From the NCBI RefSeq assembly GCF_900156645.1, contig NZ_FTOC01000007.1, forward strand, positions 100,478 through 164,477: 64,000 nt of DNA. The letters run 5' to 3'. This DNA comes from Salimicrobium flavidum (lineage in GTDB: Bacteria > Bacillota > Bacilli > Bacillales > Halobacillaceae). Position numbers and translations under genes: made by a program. This document shows positions 1-8,532 of this stretch, piece after piece; the first letter of the stretch is position 1, and the number at the start of each line of letters is the position of its first letter. Below the pieces are notes generated by a model. That model was not told the origin of the DNA. It saw only the letters and a program-made list of their open reading frames with translations, and did no database searches.

Positions 1-50
1 AGTCACGATACATAAAAGCAGCATCCTATCTTTTTTATAGAAAGGCTACT

Positions 51-198
51 ATGAAAATAAATGTCCAGACAGACGCTTGCCGCGGGCTACCCGAATCTCT
101 CTGAAATCGATTCGGCTTATTTTCCGTTTATGTTTCTACAGCAGGCGTCTTCACCCTTTCGTTTTGAAATCAACAACAGACTTTAAAAGGGCCTATAG
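51..198 (+). repeat. Dispersed structured repeat, copy A
   Basis: Intergenic element. An outer 10-bp stem is formed by 71-80 (AGACGCTTGC) and 141-150 (GCAGGCGTCT), with one G-U type pair. Inside it, 91-97 (CCGAATC) pairs perfectly with 109-115 (GATTCGG). The end reads AAATCAACAACAGACTTTA. Related copies lie at 3162-3300, 3385-3500 (reverse), 50671-50767 and 16528-16588. Function unknown; the fold suggests a structured RNA or a non-autonomous element. The rest of 1-333 holds only a possible 17-codon ORF (232-285) and a weak hairpin at about 284-320 after nrnA. Confidence 0.7.
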
Positions 199-231
199 AA
201 ATGAAGGAGAGGGAAATGGAGGGGATAAGAA

Positions 232-285
232 ATGAAGAGGGATCGTTTAAAGGGATTCCGGCCTCAACCGGCAGATGATAAATGA
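232..285 (+). CDS. Possible 17-codon small ORF
   Basis: ATG at 232 is preceded by a strong ribosome-binding site (GGAGGGG, 219-225) at good spacing and is followed by 17 codons (MKRDRLKGFRPQPADDK) and TGA. It is very basic at the N-terminus and has no recognised domain. It lies downstream of repeat copy A and converges on nrnA. It may be a real small protein, the remnant of a longer gene, or chance. Confidence 0.25.
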   Translation: MKRDRLKGFRPQPADDK

Positions 286-333
286 ATCAGTCCTCCGTTC
301 ACGAAGAACTGATCATCTTCATAAAAACAGCAA

Positions 334-1299
334 TCAGTAGGAAGAAGAGCTTTCCAGTTTCTGTTTGGTATATTCCTTACAAAGCGTTTGTAATTCTTTC
401 TCAATCATTTCGGTTTCTTTCCAATCCGCTGCACGTGCCCCGGCAGCCATAGCGTGACCGCCTCCGCTGTATTTTTCGGCAAGTTTGTTGATGACCGGCC
501 CTTTCGAACGGAAACGGACCCTTATTTCCTTATCTTCTTCGACGAAAAACACCCAGGATAAAATTCCTTCAATATCCCCCGGTACGCCTACGAGCTGGCT
601 CGTCTCTAAAGGATCGATGCCGAATTTCTTCAGCACATCTTTAGGAAGAGGAATAACTGCATGGCCTTCTTCCGAGACAGTGATATGCTGCAGTATATAT
701 CCCTTCAACCTCGCCAGACGCAACGAGGTCTTGTACAAGCTATCATACAGATGAGGGCGATCAAAATCATATTTGATCAGCTCTGAAGCCGCTTCAAAGG
801 TTCTCTCTGTGGTGCTCGGAAACAAAAAGCGTCCGGTGTCCCCGATGATCCCCGCATAAAGTAACCTCGCCGCTTCTTTTGAGAAGGACCATTCCTTTAT
901 TTCACGCACGAGGACGTAAATCATTTCACTTGTCGAACTGGCGTCTGATTCCACCCACTGGATATCTCCATATTCATCCACGACAGGATGATGGTCGATT
1001 TTGATGAGAGCTGACCCTGATTCATATTTATCCCCGTCTACTCTCTCCTGGTTAGCTGTATCATTGACTATCACTACCGCTCCCCGATAATCCTCCTCTT
1101 TCACCGTGTCCATAGAACCGAGAAAATGGAAATAGGGGTCCTCCTCGCCGACTGCGAGGATCTTTTTTTCAGGATAGGCATCCTCAAGGATTTTCTTCAG
1201 ACCGAGCTGTGATCCCAGAGCATCAGGATCCGGGCGTACATGGCGATGAATAATGACAGTCGGGTGTGCTTCGATAAGTTCCTTTATCTTTTCATACAT
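334..1299 (-). CDS. nrnA: Bifunctional oligoribonuclease / pAp phosphatase NrnA
   Basis: DHH-DHHA1 family phosphoesterase of 321 residues, the usual length for NrnA (YtqI). Members degrade short RNA oligonucleotides to mononucleotides and convert 3'-phosphoadenosine 5'-phosphate to AMP in the cytoplasm. The N-terminal domain has HRHVRPDPDALGSQ (residues 18-31) and the DHH motif at 102-104, both metal ligands. The C-terminal DHHA1 domain carries GGGHAMAAG near residue 284. The start is supported by AAAGGAG about 7 nt upstream. It is divergent from ytpI. Motifs are seen directly; activities are family knowledge. Confidence 0.95.
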   Translation of the reverse strand: MYEKIKELIEAHPTVIIHRHVRPDPDALGSQLGLKKILEDAYPEKKILAVGEEDPYFHFLGSMDTVKEEDYRGAVVIVNDTANQERVDGDKYESGSALIKIDHHPVVDEYGDIQWVESDASSTSEMIYVLVREIKEWSFSKEAARLLYAGIIGDTGRFLFPSTTERTFEAASELIKYDFDRPHLYDSLYKTSLRLARLKGYILQHITVSEEGHAVIPLPKDVLKKFGIDPLETSQLVGVPGDIEGILSWVFFVEEDKEIRVRFRSKGPVINKLAEKYSGGGHAMAAGARAADWKETEMIEKELQTLCKEYTKQKLESSSSY

Positions 1300-1390
1300 G
1301 AAAAAACACTCCTTTATGCAAACATGGTGGCATTTTTTTTAGAAACAAGCTAAAATAGTCGGTATCAAATACTTCATAAGGATGATGTTC

Positions 1391-1684
1391 ATGTTACTCT
1401 TCGTCGCTTTGGTTATTGTATCCATTGTACTATACATTTACAACAAAGTAATGACTACACGTACAGCGCACCCGATTACTCAGCGTTATTACAATAGTAT
1501 GGCCAAACTCTTCCTCGGCATATTCATTGCAAGTTTTGGTGCCGGTCAGTATCTGTTTTACGAAACCCGTGTCTCTCTTTTCATCGGTATTCTATTTTTG
1601 ATAGCGGGAATTTTCCAGATTTCTCATGGTTGGAAAGCTTCCCGTCACTACAGAAACGAGTATTACAAACACGCTGAAGCCTGA
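1391..1684 (+). CDS. ytpI: YtpI family small membrane protein
   Basis: Protein of about 97 residues with three hydrophobic segments (an N-terminal helix, then two in the middle and C-terminal half) and a basic tail, matching the YtpI family, whose function is unknown. In-frame ATGs lie at 1382, 1385 and 1391; the last is chosen because the AAGGA at 1378-1382 is then correctly spaced. It is divergent from nrnA and converges on ytoI, with which it shares a bidirectional terminator, the same arrangement as in B. subtilis. Confidence 0.85.
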   Translation: MLLFVALVIVSIVLYIYNKVMTTRTAHPITQRYYNSMAKLFLGIFIASFGAGQYLFYETRVSLFIGILFLIAGIFQISHGWKASRHYRNEYYKHAEA

Positions 1685-1714
1685 AGCCGCTATATCTAGC
1701 GGCTTCTTTTTATT
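1685..1714. terminator. Bidirectional terminator between ytpI and ytoI
   Basis: AGCCGCTA (1685-1692) and TAGCGGCT (1697-1704) form a perfect 8-bp stem with a 4-nt loop. A T-rich run follows on the plus strand; the ytoI stop codon lies at its edge. Confidence 0.85.
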
Positions 1715-3023
1715 TATCTATCAACTGGGCCATGAGCAGCGCTTTACCGACGATACTCCCCTCATGGTAGACTTCGACGTCAAGCTTTGCCAGCTTCCTT
1801 CCCACTTCAAGAATACGCGGGTGTATTTCCACTTCACTTTCAAGCTGGACCGGTTTGATAAAGTAAGTGGAGATGTTCTCTACGACGAGGTCCCCTTTTT
1901 TATGTTTGGTGAGCAGATGACTGGCAGCTTCGGTTATAAGCGCTGTGAACACTCCATAGGACATCGTACCAAGCTGATTCGTCATTTGCGGAGTGACTTT
2001 CGTACGGAGAATATAAGTACCATCCTCTTCGGTGATATGGCTCAGCTGACTGGTGATCAGATCATCGATCGTCTCCCCGACCTGGGGTTGCTTCTGGATA
2101 TTCTGAAGAGCCTTCAGTACATCCTGCCTGGAGATGATCCCCTGAAGTTCTCTCAGAGAGTTGATGACTGGCATCAATTCGATACCTTCCCATACCATCA
2201 TATGCGCAGCATTCGCAAGCGAGGTATTCGTGGTCACAGTCATCGGATTACGGGTCATGACTTTGTCGATCAATGTATGCTCCTCTTCCCCGACAATATC
2301 CTTGGAGGTTACGATCCCCGACACACGATTCTGTGAATCGACGACCGGATATCTGCTGTGGGTCGTTTCTTTATTGAGTTCGTACCACCTGGTTATTGAA
2401 TCCGTAGTAGTGAGGAATTTCGCCTCCTCCAACGGAGTATAAATATCTCCGACCAAAACAATCTCCTTTTTGATCATCTGATCATAGATAGCTCTGTTGA
2501 TCATCGTCGCTACGGTGAAAGTATCATAACTTGTCGATATAACAGGCAGTTCCTTCTCGTCTGCAAGACGCTTCACTTCATCCGTGGTGTCAAAACCGCC
2601 GGTAACAAGGACAGCTGCCCCTTCCTGTACGGCCAGTTCATGGGCGTTGGTACGGTTCCCTACAATGAGCAGTGATCCTGCTTCCGTGTATCTCATCATT
2701 GCATCGAGTTTCATCGCGCCGATCACGAATTTGTTCAATGTTTTATGAAGCCCTTTTCTTCCCCCCATCACCTGTCCGTCAACGATGTTCACAATTTCCG
2801 CGAAGGTCAGCCGCTCGATATTCTCTTTTTTCTTCTGTTCTATTCTTATCGTGCCCACTCGTTCAATCGTGCTGACAAGGTTCTGGTTTTCCGCTTCTTT
2901 AATAGCACGGTAAGCTGTCCCTTCACTTACCTGCATCTCTTTCGCAATGCGTCGAACAGAAATTTTACTACCTATCCCCAAAGAATCTATATGCTTCAAA
3001 ATTTGTTCATGCTTCGTAGCCAT
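1710..3023 (-). CDS. ytoI: YtoI: HTH-DRTGG-CBS-hotdog multidomain protein
   Basis: 437 residues in four recognisable parts: an N-terminal GntR-like helix-turn-helix (about 1-60), a DRTGG domain (about 70-185; VLVTGGFDTTDE is part of it), a CBS-domain pair (about 195-315; PVVDSQNRVSGIVTSKDI is typical) and a C-terminal hotdog/thioesterase-like fold (about 330-437). This architecture is that of B. subtilis YtoI, a probable nucleotide- or acyl-CoA-sensing regulator whose ligand is not known. It is monocistronic and faces ytpI. The long upstream region carries structured repeats. Domain boundaries are estimated by eye. Confidence 0.9.
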   Translation of the reverse strand: MATKHEQILKHIDSLGIGSKISVRRIAKEMQVSEGTAYRAIKEAENQNLVSTIERVGTIRIEQKKKENIERLTFAEIVNIVDGQVMGGRKGLHKTLNKFVIGAMKLDAMMRYTEAGSLLIVGNRTNAHELAVQEGAAVLVTGGFDTTDEVKRLADEKELPVISTSYDTFTVATMINRAIYDQMIKKEIVLVGDIYTPLEEAKFLTTTDSITRWYELNKETTHSRYPVVDSQNRVSGIVTSKDIVGEEEHTLIDKVMTRNPMTVTTNTSLANAAHMMVWEGIELMPVINSLRELQGIISRQDVLKALQNIQKQPQVGETIDDLITSQLSHITEEDGTYILRTKVTPQMTNQLGTMSYGVFTALITEAASHLLTKHKKGDLVVENISTYFIKPVQLESEVEIHPRILEVGRKLAKLDVEVYHEGSIVGKALLMAQLIDK

Positions 3024-3161
3024 TCTCTCACCGACTTCCCAACTGTACTAGTATTATTGAATATAATTGTTATTATACTAGTGATACAGTTAGAGTTCAA
3101 TTTTCAATCGTTTTCCTTTTTAAAAAGGCTCTCTTATCGTTCATTGTTAATTTTCATCTCT

Positions 3162-3300
3162 ACGGGTGGAAGCTTGCCGCGGGCATGACGTCAACTACAG
3201 GAATCTCACTATGTTCGATTCCTGTGATTTTTAAGTTCATGCTATTCCCGCAGGCGTCTCCCCCCTTGTTCTAAAATCAACAACAGACTTTACCAGAGCC
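3162..3300 (+). repeat. Dispersed structured repeat, copy B
   Basis: Same family and orientation as copy A. The inner hairpin is ACAGGAATC (3197-3205) with GATTCCTGT (3217-3225), a perfect 9-bp stem whose sequence differs from copy A while the position is kept. Shared landmarks are GCTTGCCGCGGGC, CCGCAGGCGTCT and AAATCAACAACAGACTTTA. It lies in the 650-bp gene-free stretch between ytoI and ytkL. Confidence 0.75.
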
Positions 3301-3384
3301 ATTCATGCAAAAGCATTTGCACCAAGAGCTATGAAAATTCCTGAACGCTGTTTATGGTATGTGTTTTAGAATGGAAGTAGAGAA

Positions 3385-3500
3385 AGGCGGCGGCTCCAGT
3401 GGGAGCTCGGGCAGCTGAAGACCCCTCAGGGAAACGAGGAGGCTGAAGCGTTGCTCCTGGATAAGCGTCCGCCTGAATAATTATTTTCAGGGTCGCCTTT
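3385..3500 (-). repeat. Dispersed structured repeat, copy C (reverse orientation)
   Basis: Read on the minus strand it begins ACCCTGAAAATAATTATTCA and continues GGCGGACGCTTATCC, closely matching the start of copy D at 50677-50705, then runs into CAGCCTCCTCG and GAGGGGTCTTCAGC. The ends pair imperfectly (GGCGG/CCGCC and GGAGC/GCTCC). Together with copy B it fills 3024-3600, where I see no gene. Confidence 0.65.
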
Positions 3501-3615
3501 AAAAATGAAACAATGGTTGATTCAACTATGGCTCTGTTATAGCCGGTTGTTTATTCAGTGAGAATGAAAACCAGAAGTGAATTTCTTTGTTCACACCTTC
3601 CTAGAGAAAATAAAT

Positions 3616-3664
3616 AAAAGAAGATTCCCGGACATTTCACCGAGAATGTCCGGAAATCTTCTTT
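3616..3664 (-). terminator. Terminator of ytkL
   Basis: Arms 3618-3636 and 3645-3663 form a long stem with one mismatch. On the minus strand it is followed by TTTTATTTATTTT. It lies just past the ytkL stop. Confidence 0.85.
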
Positions 3665-3681
3665 GCGCAAGCAGCGCTTGT

Positions 3682-4362
3682 TTATAATTCGATTGATTCC
3701 CCTGGTTTCAAAGCGACTCCTTTGCCGGGCTTCACCTTGGAAGCGAAAGCATCGCCATCCTGATTGATCAGATCGAATGTATTGTAATGAACCGGCACCA
3801 CCTGTTTAGCTCCGATCCACTCAGCAGCTGTAAGCGCATCTTCAGGCCCCATGGTGAAATTATCACCGATCGGAACAAAAGCCAAATCGATATCATTTCT
3901 CTCACCGATCATCTTCATATCGGAAAACAGACCGGTATCTCCCATATGATAGATGGTTTTGCCGTCGATCGTCAGAAGAATCCCTGTCGGCATACCAGTA
4001 TAAACGATCGTTCCATCTTCTTCCGTGTAAGAAGAACCATGAAAAGCCTGAGTGAATTTCACTGTACCGAAATCGAAATCATGGCTGCCTCCGATGTACA
4101 TCGGATGTGCATTCAGACCTTTGTTGCCGAGATACGTAGCCAGTTCGAAAGGAGCTACGACCTGGGCATCATTCCGCTTGGCGATATCAAACGTATCACC
4201 TACATGGTCGTTATGCCCGTGTGTCAAAAGGATAACATCAGCATCTGTCTCATCCGCTTTCAGATCCGTGTTTCCGTTTTCGGAAATGAACGGATCGATG
4301 AGAATCGTATGCTTGTCCGTCTCCACTTTTACAACTGCGTGTCCATGATAAAATACTTTCAT
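3682..4362 (-). CDS. ytkL: UPF0173 metallo-beta-lactamase-fold hydrolase YtkL
   Basis: 226 residues, close to B. subtilis YtkL. The metal-binding motif [10 protein letters not shown] is at residues 47-56 (HxHxDH), and further His/Asp ligands follow in HMGDTGLF and VPVHYNTF. Substrate unknown. An in-frame start 30 nt further upstream exists, but ATG at 4362 is preceded by AAAGGAGG at 8-nt spacing. That site overlaps the stop of the upstream aminopropyltransferase gene, which ends at 4377, so the two are probably co-transcribed as the last genes of the PspA unit. Confidence 0.9.
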   Translation of the reverse strand: MKVFYHGHAVVKVETDKHTILIDPFISENGNTDLKADETDADVILLTHGHNDHVGDTFDIAKRNDAQVVAPFELATYLGNKGLNAHPMYIGGSHDFDFGTVKFTQAFHGSSYTEEDGTIVYTGMPTGILLTIDGKTIYHMGDTGLFSDMKMIGERNDIDLAFVPIGDNFTMGPEDALTAAEWIGAKQVVPVHYNTFDLINQDGDAFASKVKPGKGVALKPGESIEL

Positions 4363-4376
4363 ATTTTCATCCTCCT

Positions 4377-5927
4377 TTAGTAATGCTCCCATGCTTTCTC
4401 ATATTTCTGTACAAGGTTGGGATGGATTAATGTATTGGGCTCCAGATTCTTCACCTGCCCATCACTGTTAATGATTTCCCGGTCTTCATCTTTTCCAAAC
4501 ACCGCTAAGGCAGAAATGACTTCTTCCGTCAGAAACTCTGTATCCGTGCGGATTGTCGCTTCTTCGGTATCGATGTCCTTCCTCGAAGCCATAACGAAAC
4601 CCCAATTCCCGAAACTCGGTACATCCACATGGTAATTATACGTATTCATCCCTGTGGCCTGAATCGTCTCATCAATCGTCCAGTACACTTCCGTTGCGAA
4701 CACCGGACTGGTTGCCTGAGCCATCATTATTCCATCCGGCTTCATATGATTCCTGACGAGCGAGTAGAACTCTTTCGTATATAATTTATTCAGACTCTCA
4801 TTGTTGGGATCCGGAAGATCGACAAGCACCGCATCGTATCGTTCTTCACTTTCTTCAAGGTATTTGAAAGCATCCTCATGAAAAACTTCAACAAGCGGAT
4901 CCTCAAGAGCTCCTTCATTCAGCTTTCGAAGATGAGGATTTTCATTAGCAAGCTCTACGACAGCCGGATCCAGGTCGACGACAGTCACAGAATCCAATCC
5001 CTGGTACTCCAACAGTTCCTTCGCGGCAATGCCATCCCCGCCCCCCAAGATGAGGACGTCCCGCACCTCGCTTTTGTAAGCCAGCGGGAGATGCACGAGC
5101 GTTTCGTGGTACCTGTGTTCATCTATAGAACTGAACTGCAGTGCTCCATCCAGGAAAAGGCGAACGTCCTCCTGATCCTTTGTAAGAACGATTTTCTGAT
5201 AAGCCGTATCTTCCATGTGTAAGACCGGATCTTTATAAAGCTTCTGTTCAAAAGAGAAAGCAAGTTCTTCTCCAAAGAACAGCCCACTGATAAGCAGAAC
5301 TCCGATAAAAATTCCGCTTCCGAGATGAACTGAAAACCTTTTGATCTCCTGTTTGAAATAAAACAGGACGAGGAGAGCGACCGCGAGATTAATCACGCCG
5401 ACAAAAAAAGCGGTCTTCACCATCCCCATTTCCGGGCGGAGGTAAAAGGCAAATAACAACCCGCCGATCAGACCGCCGGCATAGTCTGAAAAAAGGACAC
5501 GCGCCGTACTCTTATTCAATTCGACGCCGATGTCATTCGCCTTCCGGATAAGGACCGGTAATTCTATACCTGTCAGGGCACCGACCGTGAATGTGATCAG
5601 ATATAGAAACAATGCATCCGATCCTGACGGGGCAAAAGCGGTCATACCGAACATGAGAAAACTCGAAAACCCGCCGATAATCGCCACCATGAATTCCGTC
5701 CAGATAAATGCGACCACGAGATTCCTGGTGACTCTTTCGCTCAAACTCGCCCCCACACCCATGCCTGTCAGAAACAGACTGATCGTTAATGTATACTGCT
5801 TCACTCCATCTCCGAGTATATACGAACCGAGGGCGCCGAATAACACTTCAAAGATCAACCCGCAGATGGAGACGATACCGGAGGCCCAATAAATCAATTT
5901 GCTTTGCCTGATTTGTTTTTCATTCAT
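4377..5927 (-). CDS. Membrane-anchored polyamine aminopropyltransferase (spermidine synthase-like)
   Basis: 516 residues. The N-terminal 215 are hydrophobic with about seven membrane segments, followed by a cytoplasmic spermidine-synthase-like methyltransferase fold. Visible motifs are HRYHETLVH (271-279), the nucleotide-binding loop GGGDG (295-299), [10 protein letters not shown], and VLVDLPDPN containing the expected catalytic Asp. Family members transfer an aminopropyl group from decarboxylated SAM to a diamine; the substrate here is unknown. It is fifth in a six-gene unit with pspA, so polyamine chemistry at the membrane is a plausible role (inference). It starts 57 nt after DUF350 and ends 14 nt before ytkL. 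Confidence 0.85.
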   Translation of the reverse strand: MNEKQIRQSKLIYWASGIVSICGLIFEVLFGALGSYILGDGVKQYTLTISLFLTGMGVGASLSERVTRNLVVAFIWTEFMVAIIGGFSSFLMFGMTAFAPSGSDALFLYLITFTVGALTGIELPVLIRKANDIGVELNKSTARVLFSDYAGGLIGGLLFAFYLRPEMGMVKTAFFVGVINLAVALLVLFYFKQEIKRFSVHLGSGIFIGVLLISGLFFGEELAFSFEQKLYKDPVLHMEDTAYQKIVLTKDQEDVRLFLDGALQFSSIDEHRYHETLVHLPLAYKSEVRDVLILGGGDGIAAKELLEYQGLDSVTVVDLDPAVVELANENPHLRKLNEGALEDPLVEVFHEDAFKYLEESEERYDAVLVDLPDPNNESLNKLYTKEFYSLVRNHMKPDGIMMAQATSPVFATEVYWTIDETIQATGMNTYNYHVDVPSFGNWGFVMASRKDIDTEEATIRTDTEFLTEEVISALAVFGKDEDREIINSDGQVKNLEPNTLIHPNLVQKYEKAWEHY

Positions 5928-5946
5928 TTCTATTTCTCCCTAAAAG

Positions 5947-5976
5947 GAAAAGACACCCCTTCCAAAAGAGTGTCTC
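5947..5976 (-). terminator. Weak hairpin between DUF350 and aminopropyltransferase genes
   Basis: AGACAC (5951-5956) pairs with GTGTCT (5970-5975), with T-rich sequence following on the minus strand. It could attenuate read-through within the unit. Confidence 0.45.
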
Positions 5977-5984
5977 CTTTCTCC

Positions 5985-6380
5985 TTATGTAATCGAAGCT
6001 CCGATGACAAATGCGAGCCCGATCGATACTCCCACGGAGATGATCCCGATCGCTGTGTTATTGTCTTTCAACTTCTGCTCCACCGAAAATCTGCGGGTGA
6101 ATAATTCAAACAGTAAATACGCAACCATTTGAAGCGCAACACCTACTCCGCCCCAGATCAGCGTATCCAGAATAGTGAAACTATGATAGATAGCGAACGA
6201 AAGAACGATACATATACCGATGATCTTACCGGCAATCGACATTGCGACCGCCTGATTTCCAGCACTTACTTCCTCCCAGTCTTTATACTTCTGGGTCATT
6301 ACCTCGAAAATAAACAATCCTATCAAAACAACTACAACTGCAATCAGAAAATATCCTACTGTTGCCAGAAATGGTTCCAT
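5985..6380 (-). CDS. DUF350 (YjfL-like) membrane protein
   Basis: 131 residues with four predicted transmembrane segments (about 7-27, 45-65, 71-93 and 108-130), the layout of DUF350. No catalytic motif is visible. It is preceded by AAAAGGAGGGG at normal spacing and lies 15 nt after the DUF4247 gene. DUF350 genes often sit beside pspA, DUF4178, DUF4247 and polyamine-synthase-like genes (family knowledge), as here, so a membrane-integrity role is likely, but its mechanism is unknown. Confidence 0.85.
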   Translation of the reverse strand: MEPFLATVGYFLIAVVVVLIGLFIFEVMTQKYKDWEEVSAGNQAVAMSIAGKIIGICIVLSFAIYHSFTILDTLIWGGVGVALQMVAYLLFELFTRRFSVEQKLKDNNTAIGIISVGVSIGLAFVIGASIT

Positions 6381-6395
6381 GTTTTTCCCCTCCTT

Positions 6396-7058
6396 TTATT
6401 TTCCTGCTCCGGGTCCTCCACCTCTATTGGATGAACCTCTGAATGATCCTCCGTTTCCTCCATACATCGTATACCCGCCGTAACATCCACCGGCATTCTG
6501 GCATCTGTTTCTCTGGCTGTTGCGCCAGTCATTCGTACCAAAAGCCTGATTCAACAAAGCGTAAGCAAGCATACCATCAAAAAAGGATGGAGAATAATTA
6601 TTCCGAACAAATTCCTTTTCTGCCACTTCAATCAGTACCAACCCTGCTTCTTCTTCACTCTCTTTCAATATGACAAACTCCTCGTCATAAATCAATGCCT
6701 GTTTATCCCCCTGCCTGTCCCCTGTTTCCTCCGGCGGCACTTCTTCGACAATCAGGTCTTCCACTTCACGGAGGTTGAATTCGCTCGTCATATAAATTTC
6801 TGCGCGGCCTCGATCTGTCTGAACTGTATCGAGCTGAGGAAAAGTTTCCTCCATCATGTTTTCGACAGACGTGAAGGACTGGTTCTCCAAAGTTTCTTCA
6901 ATTTCTCCGCGTGAGGGTTCTTCGGGTAACGAATCATAGGACCCTTGTTCATATGTACCTGATATTCCGCTTCCTGTACTATCATCACTGTCGAAAATAA
7001 AGAAAGCGATAAAAGCAGCAAATATAGTGAATAATGCGACACTGCCTATATCCTTCAC
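6396..7058 (-). CDS. DUF4247 membrane-anchored protein
   Basis: 220 residues. A single N-terminal hydrophobic helix (about 5-22) is followed by an acidic linker, a folded central region (about 60-165) and a C-terminal Gly/Asn/Ser-rich tail with CQNAGGCYGG. This matches DUF4247 and suggests an extracytoplasmic domain held at the membrane. The start is GTG with GGGGGATC upstream. It follows pspA after 65 nt and precedes DUF350 by 15 nt. Function unknown. Confidence 0.8.
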   Translation of the reverse strand: MKDIGSVALFTIFAAFIAFFIFDSDDSTGSGISGTYEQGSYDSLPEEPSRGEIEETLENQSFTSVENMMEETFPQLDTVQTDRGRAEIYMTSEFNLREVEDLIVEEVPPEETGDRQGDKQALIYDEEFVILKESEEEAGLVLIEVAEKEFVRNNYSPSFFDGMLAYALLNQAFGTNDWRNSQRNRCQNAGGCYGGYTMYGGNGGSFRGSSNRGGGPGAGK

Positions 7059-7090
7059 GGATGATCCCCCTTTCTTTTCATGCTAAAATT

Positions 7091-7115
7091 ACAAGCCCGG
7101 CTGCGCCAGGCTTGT
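7091..7115 (-). terminator. Hairpin downstream of pspA
   Basis: On the minus strand ACAAGCC.GGC and GCC.GGCTTGT form a strong interrupted stem followed by AATTTT. It may be a partial terminator that reduces expression of the downstream membrane genes relative to PspA. Confidence 0.55.
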
Positions 7116-7123
7116 AAACACCT

Positions 7124-7795
7124 TTATTCTTTATTCATTTTCTTCTTCAATTCTGCAAGTTCGTCATTCACTTTATCATCTTTTCCTAAGTTATCGAACT
7201 CATCATCGAGGGAACGGTTCTCTGAACGGAGGTCCTCGCTCGTTTCCGCTTCTGCTTCATGTTGCATGACTTTCTCTTCCATACGTTCGAATCCCTGTCT
7301 GGACTCGTCACTACCGATGTCAGACATAGTGCGGTTCATCTTCGTACGTGTCTTCGCTGATTCAGCACGAGCTTTCAGTGAATCTTTCTTCAGTTTCATT
7401 TCCTGGTATTCTTTCTTCATTTCATCCAGTTTCGTACGAAGTTGTTCTGAATCCTGTTTGGCACGATCGTACGATTCTTTCATCTGATCCGCCTGTTCCT
7501 GATGACTGTTCTTATCCTCGATAGCACGGCGTGCAAGGTCTTCATCACCGGCTTCAATGGCTTTCTCGGCCTGTTTCATGCGTTTTTCGACCATTGCCTG
7601 AGCGTCATCGTACTTACGCTTCAACATTTTCTCATTGGCGATCTGTTTCGCTACAGCGCTCTCCGCATCACGGATATCGTTCTCCATGTCACGCATGAAC
7701 TGTTCGAGCATTTTCACCGGGTCCTCCGCCTTATCAAGCATCGAATTCAATTCAGAACCTACTACTGTCTTTACTCTGTTAAAAAATTTAAACAA
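7124..7795 (-). CDS. pspA: PspA/IM30 family phage shock protein
   Basis: 223 residues, nearly entirely charged coiled-coil. It opens MFKFFNRVKTVVGSELN with an amphipathic N-terminal helix and contains MLEQFMRDMENDIRDAE, the PspA signature. PspA/IM30/Vipp1 proteins are ESCRT-III-like and form oligomers on the inner face of the cytoplasmic membrane to maintain its integrity. The start is TTG with AAGGAGGAG upstream. It lies 13 nt after DUF4178 and follows the SigW-type promoter at 8358-8383, agreeing with SigW control of pspA (ydjF) in B. subtilis. Confidence 0.93.
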   Translation of the reverse strand: MFKFFNRVKTVVGSELNSMLDKAEDPVKMLEQFMRDMENDIRDAESAVAKQIANEKMLKRKYDDAQAMVEKRMKQAEKAIEAGDEDLARRAIEDKNSHQEQADQMKESYDRAKQDSEQLRTKLDEMKKEYQEMKLKKDSLKARAESAKTRTKMNRTMSDIGSDESRQGFERMEEKVMQHEAEAETSEDLRSENRSLDDEFDNLGKDDKVNDELAELKKKMNKE

Positions 7796-7808
7796 TCGAA
7801 TCTCCTCC

Positions 7809-8321
7809 TTATTTGGATCCTGCTATAATTTTCAGTTCATATTCTTCCAAAGATCTTCCAAGACTCACTTCGATTTCACTTCCCCACTCTTCGAGGCTGA
7901 GCATCGTCTCCTCATCCTCCGCCAAATAATCTCCGTAACGGACCGGGTCCCACTGAAGATTACTGCTTCTTCCCTCACCGAATACTTTCGCTTCCCCTTC
8001 TTCCTGCTTATGATAAGTTCTTCCTTCATGCTCAAGCTTCGCAGGAAAAGGTTTCTGAACGGAAAGATGAATTTTCTCATACATCCCGAGTTCAAGTTCA
8101 TCATCCATCTCAGCGGACAACCATTTGGTGTTTCTGCCTTCAAGAAGCTGATAGCCGTACCATTCGTAACTTCCATCCCGGTACGTCAGCTTGCTGACGA
8201 CTTCGTAATCTGCAAGGTCATACGTAACTATATCCCCGATTTCAAGATTCAGAGCGTGACGCTCTTTCACTTCCGGAGCAGTATCTTTCTTTTTCGAAAA
8301 CAATCGCTTCAAAAAACCCAC
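7809..8321 (-). CDS. DUF4178 domain protein
   Basis: 170 residues with no membrane helix and a basic N-terminus (MGFLKRLFSKKK). The domain contains LEIGDIVTYDLADYEVVS and YEWYGYQLLEGRNTKWLS, typical of the beta-rich DUF4178. The start is GTG with AAAAGGAGAGG upstream (8328-8338). It is the first gene after the SigW-type promoter and overlaps none of its neighbours. DUF4178 is commonly linked to pspA. Function unknown. Confidence 0.8.
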   Translation of the reverse strand: MGFLKRLFSKKKDTAPEVKERHALNLEIGDIVTYDLADYEVVSKLTYRDGSYEWYGYQLLEGRNTKWLSAEMDDELELGMYEKIHLSVQKPFPAKLEHEGRTYHKQEEGEAKVFGEGRSSNLQWDPVRYGDYLAEDEETMLSLEEWGSEIEVSLGRSLEEYELKIIAGSK

Positions 8322-8357
8322 GTGAACCTCTCCTTTTCATGACCCTGTACCTCTTAT

Positions 8358-8383
8358 TACGATTCGTTCCGGTAAAGGTTTCA
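8358..8383 (-). promoter_or_regulatory. SigW-type ECF promoter of the pspA unit
   Basis: On the minus strand the -35 TGAAAC (8378-8383) and the -10 CGTA (8358-8361) are separated by exactly 16 nt, matching the B. subtilis SigW consensus fully. The DUF4178 start lies about 30 nt downstream of the expected transcription start. Confidence 0.85.
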
Positions 8384-8459
8384 TTTATTGCTGAATTTTT
8401 TCTATTTATAGTATACCTTTTTAAACCGTCAGACAAAAGTTCACAGCTTTTTCATTTTC

Positions 8460-8509
8460 GGGAAACGCTTACATGTCTAATGTACAACAGTTCGTGGTAT
8501 ATGTATAAT
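8460..8509 (+). promoter_or_regulatory. cre-like CcpA site and promoter of the universal stress gene
   Basis: GGGAAACGCTTACA (8460-8473) matches the cre consensus at all but the first base. Downstream lie TGTACA (8481-8486), a 17-nt spacer and TATAAT (8504-8509). The site is centred about 50 nt before the expected start, a position typical of CcpA activation. Confidence 0.6.
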
Positions 8510-8532
8510 AGAAAGAGAAAGGAGTGGGTAAG

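Noticed and set aside
1626..2336. 236-codon plus-strand ORF across ytpI and antisense to ytoI
   Set aside because: It overlaps two real genes and the terminator between them.
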